From Plantago ovata (Eukaryota; Streptophyta; Magnoliopsida; Lamiales; Plantaginaceae): a stretch of DNA of 64,000 nt. The DNA lies in the NCBI GenBank assembly GCA_028274465.1, contig CM051457.1, positions 54,038,425 through 54,102,424 of the forward strand, in the 5' to 3' direction. Numbering within the stretch: position 1 is the stretch's first letter; every line of letters starts with the position of its first letter. Below, one piece after another: positions 42,714 through 53,300 of the stretch. Position numbers and translations under genes: made by a program. The notes under the pieces were generated by a model. That model saw only the letters and a program-made list of their open reading frames with translations. It had not been told where the DNA came from and ran no database searches.

Positions 42714-44864
42714 ATGCCACATACACGATCTAAAGGAACTCCACTTGCTGATTCAATTGCTGAGATCGACAGAGTCTACCACCAAAGAAGGCGACTACTT
42801 CAAAGGCGTGCACTAGAGGAAATAGAGGATATCGATTTCTCTGAATCTCTACACATTCTTTTCAAGGAAATCGACGGAATGGCAGAAGCTAGACCACTGA
42901 AAGCATGGGTTCAACCCACCAAGGATCGTATGAGGGGACCGGCGATTGTTCTTTCATCTGCAACCCGAGATCTGGAAATCAAGAACCACGCATTCCAACA
43001 ACTTCCGAGGTTCTATGGCTTATCAAGGGAAGATGTGATGGGGTACTTGCACGATATCGATGATTTCGTCAACCAACTCCCACGACCCGGAGCTGAAATA
43101 ACAACGGATGAGTTGAGAATGAAGGTTTTTGCTATGGGACTTGGCGACATAGCCAAGTCATGGTTGAGTTCCCTACCAGCAGGCTCGCTGGACACTTGGG
43201 AGAAGGTTTTTTCAGCTTTCATGGAGAAATACTTCCCTCACACCTTGACTACCGCGCTAAAGGCGCAGATCACTGGATTCAAGCAGGACTATGATGAGAC
43301 CATCTACACCGCGTTTGAGAGGTTCCAAGATCTCACGAACAAGTGCCCTCACCATGGTTTTGAACTTTCTGACCTAGTCCAACACTTCTACAATGGACTA
43401 ACCTTCGAGAACCAACAAGTGGTGGATTTCCAATGCCGAGGCAATATTTGGGAGGAAACCGCAGAAGCAGTCTGGGCAGTTTTCGAAAGGCTTGCTAAGG
43501 GTTCACAATTCAAGGACCCAAGAGCAATGGTTAGGAGACGTGGACCTGAAGCTCCACCGACTCAAGAAGCCCCTATGTATAGGGGGAATGGGGATCAATT
43601 CGAGTGCTTTACCAACGAATTGAAGCAAGTCCTCAAAAGTGCCACCGGAACAACTATTTCGAACGAAGTATGCCGAATATGCAAGAACTATGGGCATGGG
43701 GCTCATATGTGTAGATCGGAGCTTGCGTATGACGATGGCAACTGGACTCGAGGAGGCGAAGAGGAAGCCTTTGCTACGGAGTTTGGTACTCAAGCAGTTA
43801 GCTACGGACAAGACGGTAGGAATCCTCGAGGTGGATTTTGGAGAAGAGGATTCCGAAACAATCAAGGATATGCACCGGCTAACCAAACTTATGGCCCTAA
43901 CCAAGACCGTAGTAGGCTAAACTATGGTAATGATCACTGCGAAAACCCCGCTCCGAAAGAGCCACCAAAGTCGAAGTCGGCTCAACTGATGGAGAACTTG
44001 CAAATGATGGTTGATCACACACAAAGTTTTCTCAAACGTTATGAAGAAGATTCCGAGAAGACTAGGGCAAGGCTTGATAGGTTGGAAGAAAGCACTAGGC
44101 TTGCCCATCAAAAAATGCAAGAGTTGATCGACCGAGGAGCAAGTAGAGAGCAAGGCAAGCTGCCTAGCAACACTGAAAAGTCAATGTCCATTACCTTGGT
44201 GGGTGATCTACCTGTCGAAATCACCATCAAGAAGGTTGCTAAGTGCGAGAGTTGCAAGAGGGAAATGCCCCCACAGGTCGAAGAAGAAGAGAAGGACCTT
44301 GGTACTGACAAGAGTGAAGAGGAGCAAGAGGATCCCGAGTCACCCCCTCAAAGTTTCGATGTTAAGATCGGGATTGGGGAACTTGAAGATGTCCGTGCCA
44401 CACTAGACACGGGATCCTACTCTAATGTGCTCCCTTTGAATGTTTTCGAGAAGAGTAACCTTGGAAAACTATTTATGCATAAGGCTATTGTGCAACTGGC
44501 GGATGGATCCCTTGTGAAACCTGAAGGCGTTGTGAAGAATGTATTGGTCAAGATTGGTGAAGCTTCTGTATACACCGATTTTGTAGTTATGCCGGCGTCT
44601 GCACCTGGAACGGGGGATGTCATTCTCTTGGGGCGAACGTTCTTGACTAAGCTACGCTCCGTGATGGACATCTACCAAAGAACTTGCACTATTGAAGTGG
44701 ATGGCAAGCAACATGTGTTGCAAGCCATATCTGATCCACCTGATACTTCTAACACTATTGACTACAGTGGTCTTAATGTCTATGTTCATCCTTCTTCACA
44801 GGATCGAGGCATGGGAAGGAGATCCGTAAAGGGGAAGTCTAGTACCCTCAAGAAGAAAAGCTAG
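42714..44864 (+). CDS. Element C1 gag-protease polyprotein
   Basis: Uninterrupted 716-codon ORF starting MPHTRSKGTPLADS. Capsid domain at residues about 100-235: FYGLSREDVMGYLHDIDDF, KSWLSSLPAGSLDTWEKVF, EKYFPHTLTTALKAQITGF, RFQDLTNKCPHHGFELSDLV. CCHC zinc knuckle CRICKNYGHGAHMC at about 320-333, then an Arg/Gly-rich stretch, a coiled coil near 425-475, LIDRGASREQGKLPS and an acidic linker. Aspartic protease at about 555-680: VRATLDTGSYSNVLPLNVF, VQLADGSLVKPEGVVKNVL, VILLGRTFLTKL. A Lys/Ser-rich tail ends the ORF. Being open and well conserved against C2, it may still encode structural proteins. Mobilisation would need enzymes in trans. Confidence 0.9.
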   Translation: MPHTRSKGTPLADSIAEIDRVYHQRRRLLQRRALEEIEDIDFSESLHILFKEIDGMAEARPLKAWVQPTKDRMRGPAIVLSSATRDLEIKNHAFQQLPRFYGLSREDVMGYLHDIDDFVNQLPRPGAEITTDELRMKVFAMGLGDIAKSWLSSLPAGSLDTWEKVFSAFMEKYFPHTLTTALKAQITGFKQDYDETIYTAFERFQDLTNKCPHHGFELSDLVQHFYNGLTFENQQVVDFQCRGNIWEETAEAVWAVFERLAKGSQFKDPRAMVRRRGPEAPPTQEAPMYRGNGDQFECFTNELKQVLKSATGTTISNEVCRICKNYGHGAHMCRSELAYDDGNWTRGGEEEAFATEFGTQAVSYGQDGRNPRGGFWRRGFRNNQGYAPANQTYGPNQDRSRLNYGNDHCENPAPKEPPKSKSAQLMENLQMMVDHTQSFLKRYEEDSEKTRARLDRLEESTRLAHQKMQELIDRGASREQGKLPSNTEKSMSITLVGDLPVEITIKKVAKCESCKREMPPQVEEEEKDLGTDKSEEEQEDPESPPQSFDVKIGIGELEDVRATLDTGSYSNVLPLNVFEKSNLGKLFMHKAIVQLADGSLVKPEGVVKNVLVKIGEASVYTDFVVMPASAPGTGDVILLGRTFLTKLRSVMDIYQRTCTIEVDGKQHVLQAISDPPDTSNTIDYSGLNVYVHPSSQDRGMGRRSVKGKSSTLKKKS

Positions 44865-44908
44865 GCAAAGACAGGAGTCGAGTCAAAGACTTTAAACAAT
44901 AGCGCTAT

Positions 44909-44924
44909 CCGGGAGGCAACCCGG
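44909..44924 (+). other. GGGAGGCAACCC hairpin of C1
   Basis: CCGGGAGGCAACCCGG, 45 bases after the gag-protease stop, preceded by AGCGCTAT and followed by a T-run. Confidence 0.7.
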
Positions 44925-45115
44925 GGTTTTTATCGCTTTCTTTACTGCTTTATTGCATGCATTCATACTTGAACAATTTGCTTTTCATATGTGAATTTGT
45001 TCGTTTTTGTGTCGTATGTGCTTATGTTATGTTCGAGTGCGATTTTTCGAGTGATTTTTTGAGAAAAATGATTTTCGGGGACTAAAAACAGCTTTTTATT
45101 TCAAAACGATCGTCT

Positions 45116-45176
45116 CCCCACCTCAGGAGGTGGGGGGTATATCGCCCCCCATGGGGGGCGAATCGCCCCACAACCT
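45116..45176 (+). repeat. GC-rich palindrome cluster of C1
   Basis: CCCCACCT-CAGG-AGGTGGGG (45116-45135), then the perfect palindrome CGCCCCCCATGGGGGGCG (45143-45160 region) and GGGGCGAATCGCCCC. The unit is related to the GGGGCGAACCGCCCC palindrome in the LTR. Confidence 0.8.
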
Positions 45177-45947
45177 CCAGAAACTTAAAAACGGGGATTC
45201 ATCCCCAAATCTCTCATTTTTCTCCATTTTCATCTTCTTAACTCCAAAATTTCCTCCATTTTCAAAATACCTTCAAACATTCATAACTTCTTCATCTTTC
45301 CATCAATTTGTGTGTTCTTTAGCTTCAATCGAAGCCCGTTACGTGCTCTATCTTTCCATCCGAACAAATTTCTTCCTAGTTCATTTCAAACTCCGGATTT
45401 GAGGTATTATCACATGAACCCTAATTTTTCAAATTTGGGGGTTTTTTGATTTATGCTTCAATTAAGCTTGTATGATGTTTGGATTGATGTTTTATGTGAT
45501 TAGATTCGTTATTCATTATCAATTGCATGTTCAATTAGGCTTGGTTTGTTGATTTGAGATTTTTGCTATTAGATGATATATATTGTTAGGAAATGTATCT
45601 CTTACTATCATTCCTTGCTTAAACATGTGTTTATTGATATGATAATGATGGATGTATTGGTAGAATGCATGATTGATGGAGTTGAGGATTTATGCTAGAT
45701 TTTTTATTATTATGGTATGGATTGAACCTTGTGATTCAAGGCATTTGTTGTTTAGCAAGAGCATAATGTGATATGTTATTGTAGTAGTTACATTGATATG
45801 TTACGTAATGAAATAGCTAGACTAGACTTTGGGTTTTTGAGGAGTTGGATTTTTGAAAGTTATTGCTCGTTAGATTCGCTCGTATATTTACATATGCATA
45901 GGTCTTTTTTGCATCGTACAAGATACTAATTGCTGTTTGTAGGAATC

Positions 45948-46108
45948 ATGGCACCGAGATCGAGGAGAGCCGGCTCTAGCAAAAAGGGGAAGGGAGTAGC
46001 ATCAAGCTCCCAACCATCTCACCATATGTACGAGTTGTCTGCAGCTGCGGAAGAGGTGCGTCAAAGGCTAGAAGCGGAGCTGGCTGACGGAGGAAGATCG
46101 ATCATCCC
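45948..46108 (+). pseudogene. Element C1 second ORF, N-terminal fragment
   Basis: Begins MAPRSRRAGSSKKGKGVASS after the acceptor-like TTTGTAG|GAATC, continues YELSAAAEEVRQRLEAELAD and is cut at GGRSIIP by the LTR of element F. A basic N-terminus followed by a charged helix resembles the start of Athila-type non-gag, non-pol ORFs. Function unknown. Confidence 0.55.
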
Positions 46109-47796
46109 TGTTAGGAAACTTGTAATTTTGATGAGCAATTAACCATGCTAAATTAAGAACAGTCCAGTAACTAGTACTCTTGAGGTCCATAGGATTTTAG
46201 AATTTTTAAAGGACATTGTAAAAGAGGAACGTTTGCTGATGACTTAGATAGGTGTTAGATAAGTTTTTATCCTTGTGGATGACGTACTTTAATTTCTGTA
46301 AAGAAATTAATTTATTGACACTTTAGCGTATGATGTATTTTATTTTCTGAAAAGAAAATATCTTATTGATGCTTAGCTTTGATGTAACTTATTTTCTGAA
46401 AAGAAAATGACCTATTGAAGCATTTGCTGAAGATGTATTTTGTTTATTATAAACAAATTATTGAAGCAAATAAGAAACCGGTCAGAATCTTGAAGACTTT
46501 TGAAGATCTGAAGACTTGAAGAATTGAAGACTTGAAGATTGCTGAAGACTGGTAAGGCACGTGTTGCTCAGAAAGTGAAATTTTCAGCAACAGCATTGCA
46601 TAAGTGAAAATCTGAAAGACAGAGTAGGTTGTGCTTGCTGAAACTGAGAATAAACACTTGCTGATGAACATATGTGACCTCTTGCTGAATGTACGTGATT
46701 TTGCGCTCCTTTGTTACTGTTTGAATTCTATTCAAAGGTGCATTTAATGCAAAGCTTACACGCGAAGGACATAAAGACTAGAAGACAAACAAAGGTTGCT
46801 GCTGAAAGTACAAAAGCAAGATAGTGACATGTTAAGGAACAAAAGCCTTAGGATTTGAAATTCAAACGGCTCCTTACTTGCACTATAAATAGAGGTCATC
46901 CGGCAAAGAGTTGAAGTGTGTCAACAACGTGATCAAACTCTCACTTGTGCTTAAAATTCACAAACCTTCAAACACTCTTACTGCCATTGATCCGTTCCAA
47001 GACTTAAAGCTTGAAAAAGCTACTTGTGAAGAAGTAGAACAAACTCGGCTAAGAAATTAGTTAAGTGTTCTTTCTTTCGAACAAGAACAAGTCTTGACAC
47101 CAGAAACAATCAAACTTGTTTACTGCAAAGTATTCCAAGTTGTGTTTCTTAGATTACTTGTTGTAACTGAAGAAGTTATAATTAAGTTATCTCACCCCAA
47201 ATCTCTCTAACTGAAAATACACCCTTTCAGGCGTGATATTCAGGGGGAACTTAATCAAGCATAGTTTTGCTGATTAAAAGTACCAAGTTTGGTGGAGAAC
47301 AAGGTTGAGTTCTCTAGTTTAGGTTGGAGACAAAGCAAGTGTGCTTTGGTTTCTGTTGAATCGCTTTAGATAGGAGATTGTAAGGAACCTCAATCATATC
47401 TTAGTGGATTCAGTCCTAGAAAGGACAAAGTGGATTAGTTGGGAGATTACGCCACTCTCAGATACCACTCTAAAAAGCGTTTGTGTGATTTACTTACTGC
47501 ATTTAGCTTTCAGCAAATTTTATCTGTTTGTACACAGTCACTTACATCACTTGCTGAAACACTTTACTTGCTAAAAAAGCACTTATTATTTCAAAGACTT
47601 CCGCTCTCTGATTTTAAGTATCAGCAAACCAAGCTACTGTAAAGTAACTTACGCCTGCTGAGAAAGTTAAGTATCAGCAATCTCATTACTGAAAAGTAAT
47701 AAGTACTTGCTGAGAAAGTTTTAAACGACAAAAGTTTGAAAAGACTATTCACCCCCCCCCCCTCTAGTCTTTTCTTGTTGTTTGAAGGGACCAACA
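46109..47796 (+). repeat. Element F 5' LTR
   Basis: 1688 bp from TGTTAGGAAACTTG to GGGACCAACA. U3 carries four tandem hairpin units (46291-46457). TATA box TATAAATA at 46884-46891. A run of 13 or so C residues followed by TCTAGTC lies at 47750-47768, just before the end. Confidence 0.95.
46884..46891 (+). promoter_or_regulatory. TATA box of element F 5' LTR
   Basis: CACTATAAATAGAGG is the only good TATA box in the LTR. It is conserved in the 3' LTR (58932-58939) and in element G (33738-33745). Confidence 0.8.
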
Positions 47797-47798
47797 AG

Positions 47799-47810
47799 TG
47801 GTATCAGAGC
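47799..47810 (+). other. Primer-binding site of element F
   Basis: TGGTATCAGAGC, complementary to the 3' end of initiator tRNA-Met, two bases after the LTR; the standard copia primer site. Confidence 0.95.
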
Positions 47811-47909
47811 AGGAGGTTCTTTAGCCTTCTGCACTGAACCTAGATCCCCTTAAGTGCTTTCCTTAAATCACTTTCACTTGATCAAGTTTGGTAGTGCTTT
47901 GCTGACAGG

Positions 47910-49796
47910 ATGTCTTTAGGAGATGCTCCCTTGCTGAAGCTGGAAAATTACGAGAAATGGCGAAACAACATGATGTTACATCTTGAGGCCATTAGTGATG
48001 AGATGGTCACCGTCATTAATGATGGACCTATCAAGATCACCAAGATTGAAAGGAGTTTCCCTCATAAAACCACTGAAGCTGGAAAGGAAACCATCCAAGG
48101 CGAACCATCAGATACGGTTGTGCCTAAACCAAGAGAGGAATGGACTTCTGACGAAGCTAAGAGATTCCGTCTTGATGGCCAAGCAAGAAATATCATCGTC
48201 AGATCAACTCCGGATACCATACAGTGCAAACTGTGGGGTGCTAAGACTGCTAAGGAGGCTTGGAAAATGGTTCAAGATCTTTGTGCTGGATCTGACAAGA
48301 CCAAGGAAAACAAACTTGAAGTACTTAAGCTGAAGTTTCAAAACTTTAAGCAAGGTGCTAACGAGTCACTGGAAGACTTGGACTTCAGATTCACAACTCT
48401 TGTTAGTGAAATGACAGCGCTGGGTGTTGGAAATTTTTATTCAGATTCTGAGAAAGTGAAAACTATCATCAGGAGTTTGAATCAAGAATGGATCCATACT
48501 CAGAATTTCTATTATAATCAAGGAATGTCTGACATTACACCAACTGAGTTGTTCTCTCATCTTGCTACTGTCAATTATGAGACAAAGCAAAGAGAAAATG
48601 TGTTTGCTGAAAAATCGCAAAACATTGCTCTTGCTGCAAAGCCGTCATCTTCTGAAAAGAAGAATGATAAAGAGCCTGCTGATGAAAATGCTTTAGTTGT
48701 TAAAAACATGAAGAAATTCATCAGTAAGGAACTTGAAAGGCGAAAAGCAAAAGAGAAGCTGAAAAAGCATCTTGGTAATAACTACCATAAGTACAAGAAT
48801 GACACTAGCTCGCTGAACAAGCAAGCTCAGCAAGCTACATCATCAGAAGAGCCAGCAGTTGGAAATGATCTATGTTTTCACTGCAAAAAGCCTGGACACT
48901 TCAAAGCTAATTGCCCCTTGCTGAAAGGCAAATCTGCTGAAAAGAAGAAAAAGTTCAAAAGAGCCTTCATTGCTGAAGAAAAGAAGAAGCTTCAAGCAAA
49001 AATCGATGCATTATGCATTGAGACAAGCTCCGAGGACAGTGAGGATGAAAGTTCAGACACCGACGATGAGGAAGCCACTCTAGACGTGGAGATTGGCAAA
49101 GAAGTGTGTGGAATAGCTATGGAAGCTTATCCAGATGTGTCGAACTACGAATTCTGCCTCATGGCCGGTCAGGTAAATGATTCTACCTCTGACTCTGATT
49201 CAGAAAGTGAAGACGAGATTGACCTTGACAAGATTCAAGGAGAAATCGAAAGATTTGAGAAAACTCTTAGCAAACAGCAAGAAAAACTTCAACTTGCTGA
49301 AACTCTGACCAAGCAAACTACTGAAAAGTACGTTTTGCTGAAGGAAGAGACAGAAGAAAAGGATGCTGAAATAAGGCGTCTTAAGAAGTTGATTGCTGAA
49401 GCTGCAGAGAAAAATTCTCAAATGGCGTTAGAATTAGAAGAGTATCAGTCCTCAATTCTAAAGTTACTTGCTGAAATCCAAGAAATGAAAAAGATGAAAA
49501 TCAATTTCAAATCTTATGTGGAAGCGAGTAATACGCTGACTGAACTAAACTCTTATTTCAGAGATCCATCTCAGAAAGAAGGTTTAGGAGCAACGTGTGA
49601 AGGTGATAACGTAGAAATCTTGAGAAAAGATAAATCACCTATCTCCTTTGTACGTGCTACTGATAGTAGTCCACCAGTGATCTATCAGTTTGGTCAAACT
49701 AAAGTTGCTGAAACATGCAATCAAGTACCTATGACCATAAAGCCCGCTGTTGCTGCTCAAAGTAACAAGACTTTAAAAGGAAACAGGTTGCTGTGA
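47910..49796 (+). CDS. Element F gag
   Basis: 628 codons starting MSLGDAPLLKLENYEKWRNN. Copia capsid domain (UBN2-like) at about 85-225: LWGAKTAKEAWKMVQDLCAG, LEVLKLKFQNFKQGANESLE, KVKTIIRSLNQEWIHTQNFY. A CCHC knuckle CFHCKKPGHFKANC is at about 322-335, followed by a basic segment, an acidic segment and a long coiled coil (about 440-540), a C-terminal extension typical of SIRE-type Gag. It ends GNRLL at a TGA whose -1 frame continues the protein (next entry), so gag and pol are not in one frame. Confidence 0.9.
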   Translation: MSLGDAPLLKLENYEKWRNNMMLHLEAISDEMVTVINDGPIKITKIERSFPHKTTEAGKETIQGEPSDTVVPKPREEWTSDEAKRFRLDGQARNIIVRSTPDTIQCKLWGAKTAKEAWKMVQDLCAGSDKTKENKLEVLKLKFQNFKQGANESLEDLDFRFTTLVSEMTALGVGNFYSDSEKVKTIIRSLNQEWIHTQNFYYNQGMSDITPTELFSHLATVNYETKQRENVFAEKSQNIALAAKPSSSEKKNDKEPADENALVVKNMKKFISKELERRKAKEKLKKHLGNNYHKYKNDTSSLNKQAQQATSSEEPAVGNDLCFHCKKPGHFKANCPLLKGKSAEKKKKFKRAFIAEEKKKLQAKIDALCIETSSEDSEDESSDTDDEEATLDVEIGKEVCGIAMEAYPDVSNYEFCLMAGQVNDSTSDSDSESEDEIDLDKIQGEIERFEKTLSKQQEKLQLAETLTKQTTEKYVLLKEETEEKDAEIRRLKKLIAEAAEKNSQMALELEEYQSSILKLLAEIQEMKKMKINFKSYVEASNTLTELNSYFRDPSQKEGLGATCEGDNVEILRKDKSPISFVRATDSSPPVIYQFGQTKVAETCNQVPMTIKPAVAAQSNKTLKGNRLL

Positions 49797-50329
49797 AGCA
49801 AACTGGAAAGAAAAAGAATGTCGTGAAGCATTCCGCCAAACAAGTTGCTGAAAAGCAAGTTGTTAAGTCTAAAGGCAAGATTACCAAAAGTAATCAGAAG
49901 TCCTTTGCTGACAAACCTGAATCAAGTAAGGTTGCTGATGCTAAAGCTCAGCATTCTCCAAAGAGTGGACTCGATTTCAAAACCAAGCAAAGTCAACTCT
50001 TTCATGAGTATAAGCAAAGTCAGCAAAGATACTTCAAAGAGATGAAGAAAACCAAGCCTAAGAGTTCTGAAAAGACTCCCAATGCTAGGACTAGAAGGAA
50101 CCTTGCTAGAAAAGAACTTACTGAAAAGTATGTTCAGCAAAAAGGTCAACAGAGCAAGACACCACATCAGAAAGTGGATTTGACCAGCACGAGTCAAAAG
50201 TCTTTTAGCTCAAAACCTCCTAGTTCCTCAGCAAGTAGAAAACAAGTCAAAGTTGAAAAACTTCAGACTTGGGTTTCCACTGGACGCATTCTTGAACATG
50301 TTAATGGACATCCATCAATGGATAATTAA
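49793..50329 (+). pseudogene. Element F gag-pol linker ORF
   Basis: A Lys/Ser/Gln-rich basic segment (KKKNVVKHSAKQVAEKQVVK, RTRRNLARKELTEKYVQQKG) in the -1 frame after gag and out of frame with pol. It ends [16 protein letters not shown]. It is probably part of the original gag-pol polyprotein, separated by two frame changes. Confidence 0.7.
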
Positions 50330-50334
50330 CTTGT

Positions 50335-53300
50335 TTGCTCTTGATTGTGCAGACTGCAGCCACGGAGACAAACGATGCAATCTGGCACTTTGATAGTGGT
50401 TGTGGAAAGCACATGACGGGCAACAAGAATAACCTTATAAACTATAGACGGTGGTCTAAAGGTCCAACAATAAGGTTTGCTGGTGGAGGCTCCGGATCTA
50501 CAAAAGGCTATGGTGATGTGAAGTTGGGATGTATAACCATTTCTGGAGTTCTTTATGTCAAAAATCTTAAGTTTAACCTTTTCAGCATGAGTCAATTTGC
50601 TGACAAAGGATACTTCATCGAAATTAAAAGTGATGAATGTAAACTTGTAGATTTTGAGACTAAAAAGGTTATAATGATTGCAAGAAGATCAGGAGGATTG
50701 TACACCGTTGATTGGTCTTCAGCAAACGTTGAAAAATGCCTTGTCTCAGATCATGATTGCCTTGCTGAAAAAGCATGGTTATGGCATAAACGAACAAGTC
50801 ATCTAAACTTCAAGACGCTGAATAAGCTGTCTAAAAAGGCACTTGTAGTTGGATTACCTAGGGTTACTTTTAAGAAGGATGGTGTTTGCAATGCATGTCA
50901 GCAAGGAAAGCAAACCAAATCTTCTTTCAAGAACAAGGCAGTACCGTCAACTACAAAACCTTTACAACTCTTGCACATGGACTTGTTTGAATCTTCTTCA
51001 ACAAGCTATGCTGGTAAGAAGTATGGTCTAGTCGTGGTAGATGACTATTCAAGATTCACTTGGGTAGTATTCATCAAGCACAAATCTGAAACCAAGACTG
51101 AAATACCTAACTTGCTGAATAAGCTTGAAGTCATGAAAAATGACAAGGTAAGAGTCATAAGGACAGACCATGGTACTGAGTTTGTAAACCAGTACATAAC
51201 TGAATATTGTACCTCCAAAGGTATTCAACATCAGTTATCCTCAGTAAGGACACCACAACAAAATGGTGTTGCTGAACGGAAGAATCGTACCCTGAAGGAA
51301 GCCGCAAGAACAATGCTTGCTGACACTGAGATAAGTGAGGCTTACTGGGTTGAAGCGATTAATACCGCCTGCTATACTCAGAATAGATGTTTGATTACTA
51401 AGGAATACAACAAAACTCCTTATGAATTGTTTGTTGGAAGACCTCCTAACATCACTCATCTAAGAGTATTTGGTTGCAAGTGTTTCGTTCTTAACAATGG
51501 TAGAGAATACCTAAGAACATTTCAACCCAAGGCAGACGAAGCGATATTTCTTGGCTACTCTTTGCATAGTAAAGCTTACAGAGTTTACAACAAAAAGGCA
51601 CAAAAGATTGAAGAATCTGTGCATGTTGTATTCTACGAAAAGACGCAAGGTGTGCCTGCTGAAGAAGAAATATCAGAATGTATGAAAAAGCTAATCATAC
51701 ATGAGCAAAGAACTGAATCTGATGCTAGGCAAATCAAGTCAATTGAACTAAATGATGATTCTGACAATGATTCTCCTCCCCCGAGTCATGACAAGATGAA
51801 TATAGTTCACGACAAGGAATTTCCAGCAAAAGATGCGGTTGCTCCGGAAGTTGCTGAAATTACGCAATCTCCAGTGCCTGCTGATGAAATATCTCAACCC
51901 AGCATTGCTGAACAAGCAGTTGCTGACGATCAAATCTCAGCAGAGACACAAATTCCCAGTAATACTGAACAAGTACATACTGAAGAGTCACATGCTGATG
52001 AGCAAACATATCCTGATCCAACAAACAGGAAACCTGTTAATAAATGGATTAGAGATCATCCCTCTACGGATATGATTGGCGATATTAATAAACGCCAAGT
52101 GACTAGATCCAAAGCTACTCAAGGACTTGCTGAAGAAGCAACTGTCGTGGAAGTAGAATCTTTATTCTCTTGCTTTGTTTCAGAAATTGAACCTAAAACC
52201 ATAGAAGAAGCTTTGAAGCATTCTGAATGGATAAAGGCAATGCAAGAAGAATTGGATCAATTTGAAAGAAACAAAGTCTGGAAACTTGTGCCACTTGGTA
52301 CAAAGTGGGTGTTCAGAAACAAGCTAAGCGAGTCTGGTGAAGTAACAAGAAACAAAGCACGCTTAGTTGCTCAAGGTTACTGTCAGACTGAAGGATTGGA
52401 CTATGATGAGTCTTACGCTCCAGTTGCAAGATTGGATGCTATTAGGCTTTTCTTGGCCTTTGCTGCTCACAATGACTTCATTGTTTACCAAATGGATGTT
52501 AAGAGTGCATTCTTAAATGGTGAACTTGCTGAAGAAGTCTACCTAGAACAACCCCCCGGCTTTGAACTTCCCTCAGAAACCAAGATGGTATATAAGCTTC
52601 AGAAAGCTGTATATGGTCTAAAGCAAGCACCAAGAGCATGGTATGATACCTTAGCTAAGTTCTTGCTGGAAAATGGTTTCAAGAAAGGTGAAGTCGACAA
52701 AACTCTTTTTACCATGAACCATGATGGTAAATTAATCTTAGTCCAAATTTATGTGGATGACATAATTTTTGGATCTAAGGACAAGCAACTTTGTGAGGAT
52801 TTTGCCAAACTCATGACAAATAAGTTTGAAATGAGTATGATGGGAAAATTGAATTATTTCCAAGGGTTGCAAGTCAAGCAACTCAAAGATGGAATATTCA
52901 TAAATCAAGCAAAGTATGCGAAAGAAATGCTCATAAAGTTTAGGATCAAAGATGATGAAAAACCTGAAAAGATCCCTATGAGTGTTGGTACCAAATTGGG
53001 CTATACTAAAGAGGACAAAAGTGTTGAAGAACACAAGTATAGGAAGCTCATTGGTTCCTTGTTGTATTTAACAGCAAGTAGACCTGACATTCAGTATGCT
53101 GTTTGTGTGTGTGCAAGATTCCAATCGGATCCAAAAGAATCACACTACAAAAAGGCAATTAAAATACTGAAATATGTTAAAGGTACAGTCAATGTTGGAT
53201 TATGGTATCCAAAAGATTCTGGACTTGAATTGGTTGGCTATTCTGATGCTGATCATGGTGGATCAACTCTTGATAGAAAAAGTACCTCTGGAACTTGTCA

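Larger units (their letters stand above)
44865..45947 (+). repeat. Element C1 inter-ORF region
   Basis: Non-coding. It has the GGGAGGCAACCC hairpin (44909-44924), a palindrome cluster (45116-45176), a stretch resembling a 5' leader (TCTTTAGCTTCAATCGAAGCC), then about 500 bp of T-rich intron-like sequence ending TTGCTGTTTGTAG|G at 45942, a plausible splice acceptor just before the second ORF. The same region, diverged, is at 61421-62496 in C2. Confidence 0.7.
41670..46108 (+). mobile_element. Element C1: non-autonomous Athila-type retrotransposon (gag-protease plus second ORF)
   Basis: Truncated 5' LTR, primer site, leader, intact gag-protease ORF, GGGAGGCAACCC hairpin, palindrome cluster, about 750 bp of intron-like sequence, then the start of a second ORF broken by SIRE element F at 46108. 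LTR, primer site and leader are closely related to element A. There is no RT, RNase H or integrase between protease and the hairpin. Confidence 0.82.

Noticed and set aside
44909..44930. Bacterial-type terminator (hairpin plus T-run) after gag-protease
   Set aside because: The setting is a plant retroelement and the stem is only 4-5 bp; a rho-independent terminator is not meaningful here.
46341..46408. Heat-shock element in the F LTR repeats
   Set aside because: TTTTCTGAAAAGAAAA lacks the nTTCnnGAAnnTTC spacing needed for a heat-shock element.
50290..50352. An intron between the linker ORF and pol of F, ending TTGATTGTGCAG
   Set aside because: The pol frame continues upstream of the supposed acceptor with plausible residues, and no good donor gives a sensible join. 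Indels explain the frame change better.
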